This document shows, piece by piece, positions 22,244 to 32,381 of a DNA stretch of 64,000 bases. The number at the start of each line of letters is the position of its first letter. Position 1 is the stretch's first letter. The DNA is from JAGXRK01 sp963804005 (GTDB taxonomy: Bacteria > Bacteroidota > Ignavibacteria > Ignavibacteriales > Ignavibacteriaceae). The notes beneath the pieces were generated by a model. It made no database searches. It was given only the letters and a program-made list of their open reading frames with translations, and was not told the DNA's origin. A program made the position numbers and the translations under genes. The stretch lies in contig CAWDOP010000002.1 in assembly GCA_963804005.1 (NCBI GenBank), positions 1 to 64,000 on the forward strand. Direction: 5' to 3'.

Positions 22244-23179
22244 TTATTCAATATTTGATAAATAAATTGAACCATCATCAAACGATTCGTACGTAATTGT
22301 TTTACCGTCAGGTGAGATAGATGGATTCATCTCGATAGAATCAGTTGTATTAGTTAGATTTCTTTTATTTGTGCCATCAGCGTTTATTATGAAAATATCG
22401 GAAGCAGTGTATGTGTGTCCGTCATCTTCTGTAATCATATAAACTAAACTCTTGCTGTCAGCAGACCATTTTGGATTGTAACCAATATCAAGATCAATTA
22501 AATCTGTTCCATCAATGTTCATTATAAAAAGATTTCCGCCGTAAACTTCAAAAGCTATTTTTGAACCATCTGGTGAGGCTGTAACATTAAGATATTTTTT
22601 ACCTTTTAAGGGTTCGAGAGTTTTTACTTCTGAATTGGCAATATCTTCTACAATTATTTTATCATAAGTTGTGTAAACAACAATAGCATTTTGTCTTTCC
22701 AGAATAGACTGTTCCTTACCAGACTGAAAAACCTTTAAACCGTCTTTTTGCGGTAGAAGAACCTTATCATTTCCCGAAGACCATTGAGGTAAATAAGGCA
22801 TATTACTTGTCTCTTCTGAAATTTGTACTGATTTTCCTGAAGCGACATCAAAAACTTTTAGTGACATATATCCGCGGGTTCCATCATATCTGGTAACTCT
22901 GCTTAAAATGCTTTTGGAATCTGAAGACCATTTGAAAGCATAACCGGCAGAAATTTCATCTGATAATTGAGAAATAGATCCATCCGCTAAATTGTAAATA
23001 TAAAGTCCGACATAGTTGGATTTTGTAAAAGCGATCATTGTCCCATCGGGAGAATAGACCGGATTCATGCTTATGTCATCCAGGCTTCCTGTTAACCAAA
23101 CTGAATTATTGTCTTGAGCTAACAACAAAATTGGCAGACTAAAGAAAAGAATAAATAGAAGAAAAACAATTTTTTTCAT
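22244..23179 (-). CDS. Secreted TolB-like (PD40) beta-propeller protein
   Basis: 311 residues from MKKIVFLLFILFFSLPILLLAQ at 23179; the GGA in CAGGACATAAA precedes this ATG, so the longer reading from 23224 is rejected. After the signal peptide, PD40/WD40-like repeats recur: MNPVYSPDGTMIAFTKSN, SAGYAFKWSSDSKSIL, VTASPDGSKIAFEVYGG, GYNPKWSADSKSLVY and MNPSISPDGKTITYES. This is the TolB-type six-bladed propeller pattern without TolB's N-terminal domain. It probably acts in the periplasm or at the surface as a binding protein. First gene of the pair with the amidase. Confidence 0.8.
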   Translation of the reverse strand: MKKIVFLLFILFFSLPILLLAQDNNSVWLTGSLDDISMNPVYSPDGTMIAFTKSNYVGLYIYNLADGSISQLSDEISAGYAFKWSSDSKSILSRVTRYDGTRGYMSLKVFDVASGKSVQISEETSNMPYLPQWSSGNDKVLLPQKDGLKVFQSGKEQSILERQNAIVVYTTYDKIIVEDIANSEVKTLEPLKGKKYLNVTASPDGSKIAFEVYGGNLFIMNIDGTDLIDLDIGYNPKWSADSKSLVYMITEDDGHTYTASDIFIINADGTNKRNLTNTTDSIEMNPSISPDGKTITYESFDDGSIYLSNIE

Positions 23180-23361
23180 TTTATGTCCTGATAATTCTTG
23201 ATCAAAAAAAATAATTTTTAGCACGATGGACTATGCGTCCATTTATGTATAATAGTGATGCAAAAGATATGAAAAATATTTTTTATATACAGTCTATTTT
23301 ATTATAAATCGCTGCAGTATTTTTGAAATGAGATAAACTAAAAAGAATAAAAGGAAGTAGA

Positions 23362-24828
23362 ATGATAAGACAGATAAGTGTTTTTATGCCTTTAGGTGAC
23401 AAAAAGGAAAACAATAAAACAATTCAAAGGTTAAGTTCAAATCCATTAGTAAAAGAAATTTTTCTGGTTTCATCTGAAGAAGAGAATTATACTTTTGATA
23501 AAGCGAAAATAATTCAAAGTGACTTTTTTAAGAGCAGTAAAACCGTTGAATTAATTGCCAAACATTCGGATTCAAAATTTACATTGATCATTCAAAGCGA
23601 TAAAACAATAAATCCAGGCAAATTTTCTCTTGAAAGATTTGTCCAGGTTGCTGAAAGTACATCAGCAGGATTAGTTTATTCTGATTATTATGAAGAAGAA
23701 AAGGGAAGTTTACAAATACATCCTGTTATAGATTATCAGCAGGGAAGTTTGCGCGATGATTTTGATTTCGGTGAAGTAATTTTGTTCAGAACAGACGCAA
23801 TTAAAGAAGCAGCCAAAAAAATAACAGAGAAATATAATCACGCCGGAATGTACGATCTTAGACTTAAAGTATCTCAAAAATATCCTTTAATAAGAATTCC
23901 GGAATATCTTTACACGGTTGAAGTAAAAGAAGATGTGGGCTCGGAAGAAAAACATTTCAGCTATGTTGATCCTAAGAACAGGCAAGTCCAGATTGAAATG
24001 GAAAAAGCCGTTACGCAGCATCTTAAAGATATTGGAGCATTTCTTCAGCCTCCGTTTAAAGAGATAGATTTTAACAAATCAGAAAAGTTTGAGTTTGAAG
24101 CAAGTGTTATTATACCGGTAAGAAATCGGGTAAAGACTATTGGCGATGCAATTGATTCTGTATTAAAACAAGAAACTAATTTTAAGTTCAACCTGATTGT
24201 TGTTGATAATCATTCAACAGACGGGACAACGGAAGTAATAAAAGAAAAATCGAAAAAGAATGTTTTAGTTATTCATATAATCCCCGAAAGAAAAGATCTT
24301 GGTATTGGCGGATGCTGGAATGAAGCTGTGCATCATGCAAAATGCGGAAAATTTGCCATACAATTAGACAGTGATGACATTTACGCTGATAAAAATACAA
24401 TTCAAACAATAGTTGATACTTTTCATAAAGAAAAATGTGCAATGGTAATCGGCTCTTATAATTTAACCGATATTGATCTTAACGAACTTCCACCGGGATT
24501 GATTGACCATAAAGAATGGACAGATGACAATGGACCAAACAACGTTTTAAGAATAAACGGACTCGGCGCACCGAGAGCTTTTTATACACCTGTCTTAAGA
24601 GAGATAAAAATTCCAAATGTATCTTATGGTGAAGATTATGGAGTTGGTATAGCCATTTCCCGCAACTATAAAATCGGGCGAATCTATCATTCAATTTATC
24701 TTTGCAGACGATGGGAAGGAAATTCCGATGCAAAGCTCGATATAGTAAAAATGAACTCTAATAATCTTTATAAAGACAGATTAAGAACTTTTGAATTAAA
24801 TGCAAGAGTTTTAAAAAATATTTATTAA
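23362..24828 (+). CDS. Glycosyltransferase family 2 protein, two-domain
   Basis: 488 residues, no signal peptide, so cytosolic or membrane-associated. The C-terminal half from about residue 250 is a GT-A fold: VIIPVRNRVKTIGDAIDSVL, LIVVDNHSTDGTTEVI and the DxD-type metal site in IQLDSDDIY, then GLGAPRAFYTPVL and GEDYGVGIA around the acceptor side. The N-terminal half looks like a degenerate second GT-A domain (LVKEIFLVSSEEE, LIIQSDKTINPG) with no clear DxD. The start follows AAGGAAGTAGA. It is divergent from the PD40 gene and alone. Sugar donor and acceptor cannot be read. Confidence 0.8.
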   Translation: MIRQISVFMPLGDKKENNKTIQRLSSNPLVKEIFLVSSEEENYTFDKAKIIQSDFFKSSKTVELIAKHSDSKFTLIIQSDKTINPGKFSLERFVQVAESTSAGLVYSDYYEEEKGSLQIHPVIDYQQGSLRDDFDFGEVILFRTDAIKEAAKKITEKYNHAGMYDLRLKVSQKYPLIRIPEYLYTVEVKEDVGSEEKHFSYVDPKNRQVQIEMEKAVTQHLKDIGAFLQPPFKEIDFNKSEKFEFEASVIIPVRNRVKTIGDAIDSVLKQETNFKFNLIVVDNHSTDGTTEVIKEKSKKNVLVIHIIPERKDLGIGGCWNEAVHHAKCGKFAIQLDSDDIYADKNTIQTIVDTFHKEKCAMVIGSYNLTDIDLNELPPGLIDHKEWTDDNGPNNVLRINGLGAPRAFYTPVLREIKIPNVSYGEDYGVGIAISRNYKIGRIYHSIYLCRRWEGNSDAKLDIVKMNSNNLYKDRLRTFELNARVLKNIY

Positions 24829-24910
24829 ATAAAGGTTTTTTTGCTAATTATTAAATATTGTTGGTTTATTGACTTTAACAGTGGAATTAATTACTTTTTT
24901 ATGTGAAAAA

Positions 24911-25019
24911 TTTAATCAATTTGATAATTGATTAAATTAAATAATTGTTGATAAAACGAGTGGAGTAACCACTCAATATCGAATATTCCCGCTATATTCG
25001 AGACTAGTTTATATAGGAG
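24911..25019 (+). promoter_or_regulatory. Structured leader of the outer-membrane operon
   Basis: Three consecutive inverted repeats precede the receptor gene. The first is TTTAATCAATT-tgat-AATTGATTAAA (24911-24936, 11-bp arms), a candidate operator. The second is GAGTGG-agtaa-CCACTC (24958-24974). The third is TCGAATAT-N7-ATATTCGA (24979-25001). An AGGAG Shine-Dalgarno at 25015-25019 sits 10 nt before the ATG at 25030. The last two could fold in the mRNA leader. No known riboswitch consensus is recognised. Confidence 0.5.
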
Positions 25020-25029
25020 TTAAGGGATT

Positions 25030-28000
25030 ATGAAAAAATTGCTACTCTTTTTTCTATTAACCACACTTTTCATTTCTATACCTGTTTTTTCTCAAGTCGG
25101 AAAAATTAATGGTGTTATTCGGGATGCACAGACAGGGGAAGCTCTTATCGGAGCCAACATCATTGTTGAAGGAACAACTATAGGTGCTGCCACAAATGTT
25201 GATGGCTTTTACGTAATAACAAATGTTCCTCCCGGAACCTTCAACCTAAGAGCATCTATGGTTGGTTACACGCAGCAGGTAATTCAGAATGTTAGGATTA
25301 TCATCGATTTAACAACTGAAATAAATGTCAATCTTTCATCTGAAACAATTGGTATTGAGGAAGTTGTGGTTATTGCGACAATACCCGTTGTTCGTCAGGA
25401 CGTTTCCTCAAGTGTTGTAAACCTTAACATAAAGGAAATTGAAAATCTTCCCGTTGTTAGTGTTAGCCGTGTAATCGGGCTTCAGGCCGGTGTTCAGGGT
25501 TTAACGGTAAGAGGTGGTGCAAGTGATCAAACTGCATTTGTTGTCAACGGTATTACGCTTCGTGATGAAAGAGATAACACGCCTTATACAGGAATAAGCT
25601 TTACTTCGATTGAAGAATTGCAGATTCAAACAGGCGGTTTCAATGCTGAATATGGAAACATCAGATCAGGTCTTATTAATGTAGTTACTAAAGAGGGTAA
25701 GAAAGACAAATATAATTTTTCAATGCTTGGTAGATATAGACCGCAAGGGAGAAAACATTTTGGTGATGCCGCTAACTCTGTCAATTCTTATTGGATCAGA
25801 CCATATGTTGATGATGATGTTGCTTGGACCGGGACAGATAATGGTAATTGGGATATCTACACAATAAGACAATATCAAAATTTTATAGGGGGTTGGAATA
25901 AAGTCTCGGAAACCTTACTGGGCGATGACAATCCAAATAATGACTTAACCCCAGAAGCAGCTCAGAGATTATTCTTATGGCAGCATAGAAAGCAGTTGGA
26001 TATTGATGATTATGATTATGATCTTGATATGAGTTTTAGTGGACCCGTACCTTACGGTGAGGAACTAGGTAACTTAAGATTTGCAACGTCATATCGTCAA
26101 TCGAGAAGTATGTATTTTATACCTCTTTCCGATGACGCATATAGAGATTACAATGGAACATTAAAGATTACTTCTGATGTTGGTCAGGGTATGAAACTTT
26201 CTGTTGAAGGTTTAATTGGTAAACAAACAGGTACAAACTCCAGCCGTTCTGGTGGACCAGGATTATATACGTCTTCTTCCGGTATTGCAGAGGATATCGA
26301 TGTTAGGGCAGGTGCTAGTTATTTAGATGCCAGAATATATTCTACAGATTATTGGAACCCATCTACGATTTATACAAATATGCAAGGTTTCAAATTTACA
26401 CATGCAGTTAGTTCAAATACTTTTTATGAAGTAATTGGAAGCCGCGTTGCTTTTGAATATTCTACCAATCCGGGTTCTCCGAGATATGATTATGAATATG
26501 ATGAAAATGGTGTAATTACAGGTTTTTCAGATGTAACTGATACTTCAGCTGGTGTTTTCATTGGCGGAATATTCTACGACATGGCTCCTTTCGGATATTA
26601 TAGTGGAGCTGGTGGCGGTATTGGTTCTACTATGAATATGGGACTTGGTTATAGCAACTCAAGAGACTCGAGCAGACTGAATACTTACACTTTAAGATTC
26701 GATTACGCCAGCCAGGTTGATAAAAATAATTATGTAAAAACAGGTTTCGAATTTATATATACTGAAAATCTGGTAAACTATGCGTTGATTGAACCATCTT
26801 TACCAACAAGCAATTCAATTTCTTCCTGGTCAAAGTTCCCTATAAAATTAGGATTATATGCTCAGGATAAATTAGAATTCGAAGGTATGATTGCTAACTT
26901 AGGATTAAGATTAGATATTTCGGATCCGGGTGGTGATTGGTATGTATTTGATCATTATAACTCCGCTCTTTCAGGAGCCGAAACAGCTAATATAGATGTT
27001 CTTCTTGAAAAGGAACCTGTTAAGACTCAGGTTAATCTGAGTCCCCGACTCGGCATTGCTTTCCCAATATCAGTTAATAGCAAACTTTACTTTAATTATG
27101 GTCATTTCAGATCGTCACCCGCTCCTGAAAATTTATTCTTACTCAGGCTTAGCTCGGCATTCCAGAATGTAACCAGAATAGCAGATCCTTCTGTTGATCT
27201 TCCTAAAACCATTGCTTATGAATTAGGCTTTGAACAAAACTTATTTGATCAGTTTTTATTGGGCATTAAGGGCTATTATAAAGATGTTACTAATCAGCCC
27301 AGATTAGTAAGATATACAAGCCGTGATAACAGTGTGAATTATCAGATTAATGAACCCAATAACTATGCAGATATCCGCGGCTTTGAAATTGATTTAAGAA
27401 AAAACAGGGGTGAATGGGTAACAGGCTTCATAAATTATACTTACATGGTAACGAGCTATGGATATTTTGGCTTGGGTTCATATCCTGAAAATCCAGCATC
27501 GCTAAGAGAGATTGAAAGCAACACACGTGCTCTGTATCAGGAAAAACCTGTTCCACAGCCTTATGCAAGAGCAAGTATAGATTTCTTTTCACCTGTTGGT
27601 TGGGGTCCTGAGTTAGGTGGAATTAAAATTTTAGATCAGCTGAGATTAAACATTCTAGCTAACTGGTCTTCCGGCAGATATTTTTCATGGACTGGTCCTG
27701 GAGGCACCATACCCGGCCATGAATATAATATTCAGTGGGCAGATTTCTTTAATGTTGATCTTCGACTAAGTAAAACACTCAATTTAGGTCCTGTTGATCT
27801 CGAGTTATTCATGGATGTTATAAATGTATTTAACATTAAGTATATGAGTTACAGAGCCGGTTTCGTTGATGGAAACGACTGGGACTATTATATGAAGTCG
27901 CTGCATCTTCCTGAGTATTTTACTAACGAATTTGGTTATGGTAATATTCCCGGCGACGATGCACCCGGTATTTACAGAGATAGCGATACTCCGTACCAGC

Positions 28001-28242
28001 CATTAGAATATGCAAGAGATATCAGTTTGGTTACTAGTCCGAATCAGATTGCATATTACTATGATGCCCTTTCAGGCACATATTTTCAATGGAGCGGTGA
28101 TGAATGGTCGCAGGTTAGTGATTCCAGAATTGAAGAAGTCCTTGATACAAAAGCCTATATTGATATGCCTAATTTGCATTATACAGCTTTCCTTAATCCA
28201 AGAGACTTTTATTTTGGACTAAAATTCAATATTAATTTATAG
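25030..28242 (+). CDS. TonB-dependent receptor with CarboxypepD_reg-like domain
   Basis: Outer-membrane active importer of 1070 residues. The signal peptide is KKLLLFFLLTTLFISIPVFS. A CarboxypepD_reg-like domain (about 25-105: INGVIRDAQTGEALIGANI, GYTQQVIQNVRI) follows, then a plug domain (about 125-230: QAGVQGLTVRGGASDQTAF, GGFNAEYGNIRSGLINVVTK). A long 22-strand-type barrel ends in FYFGLKFNINL. It heads a six-gene operon and has a strong SD. The partner downstream is a PorV-like barrel and lipoproteins rather than a recognisable SusD, so it is better called a generic TonB receptor than SusC. Substrate unknown. Confidence 0.9.
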   Translation: MKKLLLFFLLTTLFISIPVFSQVGKINGVIRDAQTGEALIGANIIVEGTTIGAATNVDGFYVITNVPPGTFNLRASMVGYTQQVIQNVRIIIDLTTEINVNLSSETIGIEEVVVIATIPVVRQDVSSSVVNLNIKEIENLPVVSVSRVIGLQAGVQGLTVRGGASDQTAFVVNGITLRDERDNTPYTGISFTSIEELQIQTGGFNAEYGNIRSGLINVVTKEGKKDKYNFSMLGRYRPQGRKHFGDAANSVNSYWIRPYVDDDVAWTGTDNGNWDIYTIRQYQNFIGGWNKVSETLLGDDNPNNDLTPEAAQRLFLWQHRKQLDIDDYDYDLDMSFSGPVPYGEELGNLRFATSYRQSRSMYFIPLSDDAYRDYNGTLKITSDVGQGMKLSVEGLIGKQTGTNSSRSGGPGLYTSSSGIAEDIDVRAGASYLDARIYSTDYWNPSTIYTNMQGFKFTHAVSSNTFYEVIGSRVAFEYSTNPGSPRYDYEYDENGVITGFSDVTDTSAGVFIGGIFYDMAPFGYYSGAGGGIGSTMNMGLGYSNSRDSSRLNTYTLRFDYASQVDKNNYVKTGFEFIYTENLVNYALIEPSLPTSNSISSWSKFPIKLGLYAQDKLEFEGMIANLGLRLDISDPGGDWYVFDHYNSALSGAETANIDVLLEKEPVKTQVNLSPRLGIAFPISVNSKLYFNYGHFRSSPAPENLFLLRLSSAFQNVTRIADPSVDLPKTIAYELGFEQNLFDQFLLGIKGYYKDVTNQPRLVRYTSRDNSVNYQINEPNNYADIRGFEIDLRKNRGEWVTGFINYTYMVTSYGYFGLGSYPENPASLREIESNTRALYQEKPVPQPYARASIDFFSPVGWGPELGGIKILDQLRLNILANWSSGRYFSWTGPGGTIPGHEYNIQWADFFNVDLRLSKTLNLGPVDLELFMDVINVFNIKYMSYRAGFVDGNDWDYYMKSLHLPEYFTNEFGYGNIPGDDAPGIYRDSDTPYQPLEYARDISLVTSPNQIAYYYDALSGTYFQWSGDEWSQVSDSRIEEVLDTKAYIDMPNLHYTAFLNPRDFYFGLKFNINL

Positions 28243-28272
28243 TAATAGTCAGAATTTATAACCGAGGCAATA

Positions 28273-30345
28273 ATGAGACTAAAATTAGTAAATAAAGTGA
28301 TTTTCAATTTCATTGCGATTTCAGTTTTAAGCTTACTGCTATTTAATCCTGAGTCAAAAGCACAATATAAAAATGTGTGGATGTCTGTTGGTTCTCTGCA
28401 TAACTGGTATTCTGAAATTGGCTGTGAAATAGAAGAAGGTTTTGTTGTAAGACAACAATACGGTATGCAGTGGCCTGCAATTTATCGCTATCAGGATATG
28501 CAGGCTGCAAGAGGTTTATGGATTGGTGCCAAAAATTTTACTGATGAAGAAGGCAGGAATTTTACATATAAAGTTGTAACGGTTGGGCCAAGAAATCCAG
28601 CATTTTTTGCAGTTTATCCTGTCAAAATGGATATGATTGGAAAGTTTGAACCTACTGCCGTTTCTGTTGATGGCAATTTATCGTATCAGAAAGATGTAGT
28701 CTTTACTGAAGAATTTGATCCTGATTTGATTGCTGATAGAATGATACATAATGTGATTAATACCCAGCTTGGCGTTACAATGGATAGAAAAATATTCCAG
28801 TTTGGTCATCCTCAGCATGATAATTACATTGTGTACGAATACACATTTACAAACACAGGCAATACTGATGCCGATGATGATATCGAATTGCCCAGTAATT
28901 CAATTCAGGATATGTATGCATTCTGGACTTTCAGAAATGCTGTTAATCAATCAGTTCGTTATGTATTTGGCAATCCAGTGGGGTGGGGTAAAAATACCAT
29001 GAATGATGCAAGGGGCGACGGACCAATTAATTCTGCAAGTGATCCTTCTAATGAACAATTCAGAGCAATGTTTTCATGGCATGGGTACTTTCCCGATAAG
29101 GTTCAACCATACGACAACATTGGCGGGCCAATCTGGAATTTGTCTGGAGATGCGCTTACTTATAATACACCCGATGATACAATCGGAAGATTGGGAGGGG
29201 CTCAATTTCTTGGTACTGTTACACTTCATGCCGATGTTTCTGCCACAGATAAGTCTGATGATCAAGCACAGCCGTCAACAACTTTCTGGTGTGATAGTGA
29301 TAATAATGAGTTTCAAGCTGGTGATAATGCTCTTAATGAAGAAGAGATGTCCACAAAGTACAATGATTTTATGTCTATTGGTCATCAACCCACAAGGCAT
29401 GCTAATCTTGTAGAACCAAGTGGAGATTTTGCCACGCAAACTGCTAATGCAAATGTATTTGCTCCCACATCAGGTGGTACTTCTTATAATGTTGCTTATG
29501 GTCCTTATACTTTAGCTTTCGGTGAAAGCATACGTATAGTTGTTGCTGAAGCTGCAGCAGGTATGAGCAGAGCCGAACAAATAAGAATTGGAAAACTTTT
29601 TAAGGCAGGAACTATGACTGCTTATGCTAAAAATACTGAAGTAATTAATCAGGGACGTGATTCGTTGTTCAATACTTTCAGAAATGCTATTTCTAATTTT
29701 CAGTCGGGTTGGAATATTCCGCAGCCTCCAAGACCACCGGTTACTTTTGATATTAACTCTGGTGGTGATAGAATATCATTAAGCTGGACACTGGATGGTT
29801 CAGATCCAAATCCACCTGTTGGTTTTAAGGTCTATAGGGCTCTTGGAGATTATGATAAAGATTACGAATTGATCACCACTTTAGGAGCGGGAGCAACTAG
29901 CTACGATGATCTTACTCTGGTTAGAGGATTTAATTATTTCTATTATATGGTATGTGTTGGTTCAGACGGATTGGAAAGCAGCAGATATTATACTCAAGCT
30001 TATGATCCGGCAAATCTTAAAAGACCCGCCGGCAAGAGTTTAAGTGATATTAGAATAGTACCTAATCCATTTATAGTAAATTCTCCCGGTCAATTAGCTT
30101 TTCCGGGTACATTGGATTATGATAAAATTGCTTTTTATAATATTCCCGGCAATTGTACTATAAGTATTTATACAGAATTAGGTGAATTAATAAAAACCAT
30201 AGAACACACGGACGGAAGCGGTGATGAATTCTGGTATTCAGTTACTTCTTCCAATCAGATAGTTGTTAGCGGCATTTACATTGCTGTTATCACAGATAAT
30301 AGTACCGGTGATAAGCATATAGCAAAATTTGCTGTAATAAGGTAG
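28273..30345 (+). CDS. Large exported protein with FN3 domain and T9SS-type C-terminus
   Basis: 690 residues starting 30 bp after the receptor. A signal sequence (IFNFIAISVLSLLLF) leads into a long region of unknown fold with Trp/Tyr-rich motifs (MQAARGLWIGAKNFTDEEGR). A fibronectin type III-like domain lies around 495-590 (PPRPPVTFDINSGGDRISLS, GFKVYRALGDYDKDYELI). The C-terminal 100 residues (SDIRIVPNPFIVNSPGQL ... CTISIYTELGELIKTIEH ... GDKHIAKFAVIR) are a PNPF-type sorting domain, a variant of the NYPNPF form elsewhere in the window. A surface partner of the receptor is inferred from position only. Confidence 0.75.
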   Translation: MRLKLVNKVIFNFIAISVLSLLLFNPESKAQYKNVWMSVGSLHNWYSEIGCEIEEGFVVRQQYGMQWPAIYRYQDMQAARGLWIGAKNFTDEEGRNFTYKVVTVGPRNPAFFAVYPVKMDMIGKFEPTAVSVDGNLSYQKDVVFTEEFDPDLIADRMIHNVINTQLGVTMDRKIFQFGHPQHDNYIVYEYTFTNTGNTDADDDIELPSNSIQDMYAFWTFRNAVNQSVRYVFGNPVGWGKNTMNDARGDGPINSASDPSNEQFRAMFSWHGYFPDKVQPYDNIGGPIWNLSGDALTYNTPDDTIGRLGGAQFLGTVTLHADVSATDKSDDQAQPSTTFWCDSDNNEFQAGDNALNEEEMSTKYNDFMSIGHQPTRHANLVEPSGDFATQTANANVFAPTSGGTSYNVAYGPYTLAFGESIRIVVAEAAAGMSRAEQIRIGKLFKAGTMTAYAKNTEVINQGRDSLFNTFRNAISNFQSGWNIPQPPRPPVTFDINSGGDRISLSWTLDGSDPNPPVGFKVYRALGDYDKDYELITTLGAGATSYDDLTLVRGFNYFYYMVCVGSDGLESSRYYTQAYDPANLKRPAGKSLSDIRIVPNPFIVNSPGQLAFPGTLDYDKIAFYNIPGNCTISIYTELGELIKTIEHTDGSGDEFWYSVTSSNQIVVSGIYIAVITDNSTGDKHIAKFAVIR

Positions 30346-30386
30346 GTTAAAATGTTTTTAATATCTCAGTTAAAAAGGCTATTAAA

Positions 30387-31298
30387 ATGAAAAATATTTT
30401 ATTATCAATTTTTGGAATAGCGATCCTTCTTTTAACCGGTTGTGATTATTTTGAGAACAGCGATACTCTTGATAGCACAACGGTTGAAATAAATATTTCC
30501 GGTTTACCCGCTATTCCTGATTCAATGACATATGTTGCCTGGTTTGATAATGAAGACAGTAAAATCGATTCAGTAAAGATACATTCTGCTGATGCCGTTG
30601 ACGGCAAATTCTATTATAAATCTGAAATGCTGCTTAGTGATATCCAGCAAGCGCAGTTATTCTGGCTTACAATTGAAGAAGAAAACGCGGTGAATGATTC
30701 AACATTTAATATCAGCAATCGGATAGTTCTTGGTGGCAGATTTGCATTAGGCGGATGTAATTTAGCCATTGGAGAAAAGGCTCTTTCCTTCGATAATTAC
30801 TCCGTTACTTTTAATTTATTAACGCCTACCGATGGACCAAATCTGAATGAAACTAGTGGAGTTTGGTTTGTTGAAATAGATACGGCAGGCGAATTCTCTA
30901 CAGGATTAAATATACCGGAATTATACGGTGGCTGGATTTATGAAGGATGGGTTGAGGTCAACGGTGAGTATCTCTCAACAGGCAGATTTGAAAGTACTGT
31001 GGGTGCCGACCTTAGCAAATTATACGGTGAATCCGGAACCGGACTTCCTTATCCTGGCGAGGATTTCCTGACAAATGCACCGCAGGATGTAACATTCCCG
31101 CTTGATCTGTCAGGTAAAATGATTTACATAAGTGCTGAACTTAATGATGGCAGAAATTATGGTACAGCTCCTTATATCATTCTGTTTGAAGCCACTGTTC
31201 CGGTTAATGCTGAAACAAGAGTTGCATACGAAATGGTAAATGCTGTTCCTAATCTACCATTTGGTAATGCTGTTATTAAAGTAGATTTAGTTAAGTAA
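30387..31298 (+). CDS. Outer-membrane lipoprotein of the TonB operon
   Basis: 303 residues with a lipobox ILLLTGCDYF, so lipid-anchored at Cys about 20. No family recognised. The body is acidic and beta-rich, with an early repeat-like VEINISGLPAIPDSMTYVAW and a late TVPVNAETRVAYEMVNAVP. GGWIYEGWVEVNGEYLSTGR is notable as a possible sugar- or ligand-contact loop, but that is speculation. It lacks the SusD TPR-like helices. Lies 41 bp downstream of the T9SS protein and 47 bp upstream of the PorV-like gene, so part of the same transcript. Confidence 0.7.
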   Translation: MKNILLSIFGIAILLLTGCDYFENSDTLDSTTVEINISGLPAIPDSMTYVAWFDNEDSKIDSVKIHSADAVDGKFYYKSEMLLSDIQQAQLFWLTIEEENAVNDSTFNISNRIVLGGRFALGGCNLAIGEKALSFDNYSVTFNLLTPTDGPNLNETSGVWFVEIDTAGEFSTGLNIPELYGGWIYEGWVEVNGEYLSTGRFESTVGADLSKLYGESGTGLPYPGEDFLTNAPQDVTFPLDLSGKMIYISAELNDGRNYGTAPYIILFEATVPVNAETRVAYEMVNAVPNLPFGNAVIKVDLVK

Positions 31299-31345
31299 AT
31301 GAATGAAGTCATTCGTGTAAAATTAGAAAAGAAATAGGTATTTAC

Positions 31346-32359
31346 ATGAAAAAAATTAGTTTACTATTAGTTGTTATAATCCTTGCTGCTGTTGTTCATA
31401 ATGATGTAATAGCTCAGGAGAATCAAAAACTTGCTCAAGCAGGTTTGAAGTTCCTAAGTGTATCGCTCGATCCGCGTTCAAGCGGTATGAGTGATGCTGT
31501 AACTTCCCTGATGGCAAATTCAACATCGATGCTCTATAATCCTTCTACTATGGCTGAGATGCAGGGAATAAGCGACTTCTCATTCGGAACCACCAGATGG
31601 ATTGCGGATATCAATTACATTTATGGAACTGCAGCTCTGAATCTGTTTGATGGAGATTATGGAATATTCGGTTTGTCATTAGTTGCCGTTGATTACGGTG
31701 AATTTTTAGGAACCATTGTTGCTCCTACTGATGACGGATATCTTGACGTAGGAACCTTCAAGCCAACTGCTATGGCATTTGGAATAGGATATGCAAAAAA
31801 ACTATCCGAAAAATTTATGGTTGGCGGTAATATTAAATATGTCCGTCAATCGATGGGAACTGCAGTTGTTGGTTTTGATCCTACGGGCGGAAGAGAGGTT
31901 GAAGATTTCAAAGTTGATGCAGCTGCTTTTGATTTTGGTATTCTGTACCATACCGGATTTAAGAGTCTTAATTTCGGAATGAGCATTCGCAACTTTTCTA
32001 CCGAGATTAGATACAAAGATGAAGGATTTCAGCTTCCATTAACATTTCGTATCGGTATGTCAATCAATGCTATGGATTTAACCAGTATCGATCCGGATAT
32101 GCACTCGCTTCTGGTTGCTGCTGATGCTTCTCATTTAAGGGATTATCCTGAGCAGGTATCACTGGGTTTGGAATATACCTTTATGAAAACTTTTTCTGTA
32201 CGAAGTGGATATACATTTCCTACAGATGAGCAGGAATTCAGTGCCGGTGTAGGTTTCAGACAGCATTTTTCAGATTTCAAATTTGCAGTTGATTATTCTT
32301 ATACTCCGTTTGGAATATTCAGCGATGTTCATAGAGTATCAATCAATATTGGTTATTAA
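31346..32359 (+). CDS. PorV/PorQ-family outer-membrane beta-barrel protein
   Basis: 337 residues with a signal peptide ending near NDVIAQ. The mature start (KLAQAGLKFLSVSLDPRSSG, then MSDAVTSLMANSTSMLYNPS) matches the PorV/PorQ/UPF0164 family: a conserved AGLxFLxVxxxARxxGMGDA-like N-terminus in a FadL-related 14-strand barrel. In type IX secretion PorV is the shuttle that takes cargo from the translocon to the attachment complex. Here it may serve this operon's own cargo instead of the general T9SS. The C-terminus DVHRVSINIGY is barrel-like. Confidence 0.83.
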   Translation: MKKISLLLVVIILAAVVHNDVIAQENQKLAQAGLKFLSVSLDPRSSGMSDAVTSLMANSTSMLYNPSTMAEMQGISDFSFGTTRWIADINYIYGTAALNLFDGDYGIFGLSLVAVDYGEFLGTIVAPTDDGYLDVGTFKPTAMAFGIGYAKKLSEKFMVGGNIKYVRQSMGTAVVGFDPTGGREVEDFKVDAAAFDFGILYHTGFKSLNFGMSIRNFSTEIRYKDEGFQLPLTFRIGMSINAMDLTSIDPDMHSLLVAADASHLRDYPEQVSLGLEYTFMKTFSVRSGYTFPTDEQEFSAGVGFRQHFSDFKFAVDYSYTPFGIFSDVHRVSINIGY

Positions 32360-32381
32360 TCATTTTATCATAGAGAAGAAC

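Noticed and set aside
28769..29413. Alternative-frame ORFs of 77 and 136 codons inside the FN3/T9SS gene
   Set aside because: Met/Ile-rich shadows of an intact 690-residue frame.
30387..31298. SusD-like partner of the TonB receptor
   Set aside because: The lipoprotein is only 303 residues, beta-rich and without the SusD helical repeats, so no SusCD call is made.
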